From Leptolyngbyaceae cyanobacterium SM1_3_5 (GTDB lineage Bacteria; Cyanobacteriota; Cyanobacteriia; Elainellales; Elainellaceae): a stretch of DNA of 5,870 nt. Below, one piece after another: positions 4,664-5,870 of the stretch. The translations under genes were made by a program, and so were the position numbers. The stretch is from positions 1 through 5,870 of the forward strand of contig JAAUTJ010000344.1 of assembly GCA_012031475.1 (NCBI GenBank). Direction: 5' to 3'. The notes beneath the pieces are model-generated. The model worked only from the letters and a program-made list of their open reading frames with translations, was not told where the DNA came from and searched no databases. The first letter of the stretch is position 1. The number at the start of each line of letters is the position of its first letter.

Positions 4664-5393
4664 TCAGCGCAGCAGTGCGCCCCAAGTGGCTGATCCGACA
4701 ACGCCATCGGGAGTGAGGCCGAATCGTCGCTGGGCGGCTTGGACGGCGGCTTGCGTTTGCGAGCCGAAGACGCCATCGATCGCGCCGCTGTAGAATCCCG
4801 TTGCCCGCAGTCGTTCTTGCAGGCGGGTTACGGCTGTTCCCCGCATTCCCAAGCGCAAAATGGGGAAATCAACGGAGGTTGCAGCCGCAGCGGTCGGCGT
4901 GGGCATTGGACTGGGTGATGCAGCGGGTGGACTGGCGATCGGACTGGCAGGAACAGGACTCGCAGGGGTAGGACTGGCGGCAGGGGTGGGACTGGCGGCG
5001 ATCGTCGAGTTGGGAATCAGCCGACCCCAGGTGTTGATCCCCCACAACGCCATCGGAGGTCAGTCCGGCGGCTCGCTGAAAGGCGGCGACAGCGGTAGCG
5101 GTGCTTTCTTGAAATCGCCCGTCGATCGTGCCCGTGTAGTAGCCCAACAGCTTCAAGATCGCTTGGATTTCCGCAACGAGATAGCCTTCTGATCCGAGTC
5201 GCAGCGTGACAAATCGAGGCGGCGTGGTGGCGGCGGGCGTGACAGTCGGCGTGGCGGGCGTGGCGGGCGTTGATTGGCTGCGAGCGATCGGGTGGCTGCC
5301 ACTCCAGATCAGTGCTGCGATCGCGCCGCTGCTGAGAAATAGCCGCCAAATCGAATGTTGCTGCCGAGAAGATTCACGCATCGATCGAATCAC
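4664..5393 (-). pseudogene. secreted protein with two peptidoglycan-binding domains, split by a one-base frameshift
   Basis: Two overlapping minus-strand frames together make one protein of about 242 residues. The first frame gives a signal-peptide-like N-terminus (hydrophobic IWRLFLSSGAIAALIWSG at about 15-32), a short Pro/Ala/Thr stretch, and a peptidoglycan_binding_1 (PF01471-type) repeat at about 64-125 starting LRLGSEGYLVAEIQAIL. At GVVG it loses frame; the other frame continues at once with INTWGRLI, then a Pro/Ala/Ser-rich linker of about 50 residues, then a second PGB repeat (LRLGMRGTAVTRLQERL to ATWGALL) and a TGA stop. The break falls at five C on the plus strand (5039-5043); four would restore one frame. 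The product would be exported and bind cell-wall glycan; no catalytic domain is present. The start is uncertain: GTG 5393 or ATG 5381, neither with a well-placed Shine-Dalgarno sequence. A sequencing error is as likely as a real mutation. Confidence 0.82.
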
Positions 5394-5494
5394 ATCGATT
5401 CACAGTGGGACTCCGCAATTATCAGCGATTTGATCGCTTTTGGGATCGATCGCGCCAAATTCTCGGTGAACCAAGGTTGCCGCTTGAGTCAGTG

Positions 5495-5550
5495 GATGGG
5501 GCGATGGGTCGATGGATCGATGCGTCTGCCACTCCTCCACCCCTCCACCC
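5495..5550. repeat. 8-bp tandem repeats upstream of the right-end gene
   Basis: Four 8-bp units, GATGGGGC, GATGGGTC, GATGGATC and GATGCGTC, run without gaps from 5495 to 5526. After 8 bases come two exact units CTCCACCC CTCCACCC (5535-5550). The second set is roughly complementary to the first (CCACCCC with GATGGGG), and AGTGG (5491-5495) can pair with CCACT (5529-5533), so a long hairpin is possible. The surrounding region between the divergent genes (5394-5651) contains CGATCG cores and a run of seven T, and no clear promoter. Confidence 0.6.
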
Positions 5551-5651
5551 CGCGCCTTTTTTTCGTTCACCCCCCAATTCTCGTGCCGCTCCGGAATGCC
5601 GACCGCTTGGGTAGACTGAATTCAGCGATTTTCGATCATGAGTCGTTACAA

Positions 5652-5870
5652 ATGCAAGAGTTGCTGCTGAATCGATTTCGAGGTGCGTTGCGGGGAGCCG
5701 CGATCGGTGAGGCAGTGGCAAGTGCCCGCGATACGCTTCACCTGGCAGCAAGTCCAACCCGGCGAATGGCTCTCTCCTCAGCAAAACTGGCCGCAAAGCC
5801 ATCTGCTCATCGCCGCCATCGATCGCACGATCGCCCAAGCCCTCAACCAACCAATCGATTGTCCCACCCC
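5652..5870 (+). CDS. possible ADP-ribosylglycohydrolase-like protein, N-terminus, frame-disrupted and cut by the window edge
   Basis: From ATG 5652 the protein starts MQELLLNRFRGALRGAAIGE, which resembles the N-terminal RGxLLGxAxGDALG-type segment of ADP-ribosylglycohydrolase (DraG) proteins. In this frame the later part (from about residue 27) turns into Arg/Ser/Pro/His-rich sequence without protein character. In the +1 frame, from about 5710 on, the sequence reads convincingly (FTWQQVQPGEWLSPQQNW, then SHLLIAAIDRTIAQALNQP). The gene therefore probably carries one extra base (or two missing) somewhere in 5700-5740. Both frames stay open to the edge. A weak GAG (5640-5642) lies 9 bases before the ATG. 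Family assignment is tentative because the segment is short and the catalytic Asp motifs would lie beyond the window. A 142-residue open frame on the opposite strand (5422-5850) is a shadow. Confidence 0.45.
   Translation, partial: MQELLLNRFRGALRGAAIGEAVASARDTLHLAASPTRRMALSSAKLAAKPSAHRRHRSHDRPSPQPTNRLSHP

Noticed and set aside
5422..5850. 142-codon open frame on the minus strand at the right end
   Set aside because: It has no recognisable motif, overlaps the tandem repeats and the opposite gene start, and its Arg/Gly/Pro-rich content looks like a shadow frame.

Overview
The window looks like a chromosomal segment from a cyanobacterium. The evidence is the density of CGATCG cores, with several perfect copies of the HIP1 octamer GCGATCGC, a gene order (prfB, a small DUF3285-type protein, ybeY, dgkA) that I recall from many cyanobacteria, and dispersed short palindromes of a kind common in filamentous cyanobacteria. 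No tRNA, rRNA, CRISPR array, transposase or phage gene was seen.

Left part (1-2399), all on the minus strand and read right to left: prfB (peptide chain release factor 2, with the classical programmed +1 frameshift at a TAT CTT TGA C site and a non-ATG start), a 74-residue single-membrane-segment protein of DUF3285 type, a roughly 95-bp double-hairpin repeat, ybeY (rRNA-maturation endoribonuclease), and the 5' part of dgkA (membrane diacylglycerol/undecaprenol kinase), cut by the left edge. The short gaps suggest one transcription unit joining translation termination, ribosome maturation and envelope lipid recycling.

Middle part (2400-4505): a 624-bp divergent intergenic region holds a good sigma-70-type promoter, then a convincing c-di-AMP (ydaO-yuaA class) riboswitch at about 2695-2856, and then a 416-residue GT4 glycosyltransferase resembling sucrose-phosphate synthase/MshA enzymes. 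A 61-residue protein of unknown function follows on the same strand after 45 bp and probably shares the transcript. This is the most interesting piece: a second-messenger riboswitch tied to osmotic and potassium balance appears to control a possible sugar-osmolyte or glycoconjugate glycosyltransferase and a small unknown protein.

Right part (4506-5870): a minus-strand gene for a secreted protein with two peptidoglycan-binding domains is split by one extra base in a run of five C (plus strand). It is followed, divergently, by a region with 8-bp tandem repeats and by the start of a plus-strand gene that resembles the N-terminus of ADP-ribosylglycohydrolase-like proteins. That gene also seems to change frame shortly after its start and runs off the right edge. 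Two apparent frameshifts within 700 bp suggest either local gene decay or sequencing errors.
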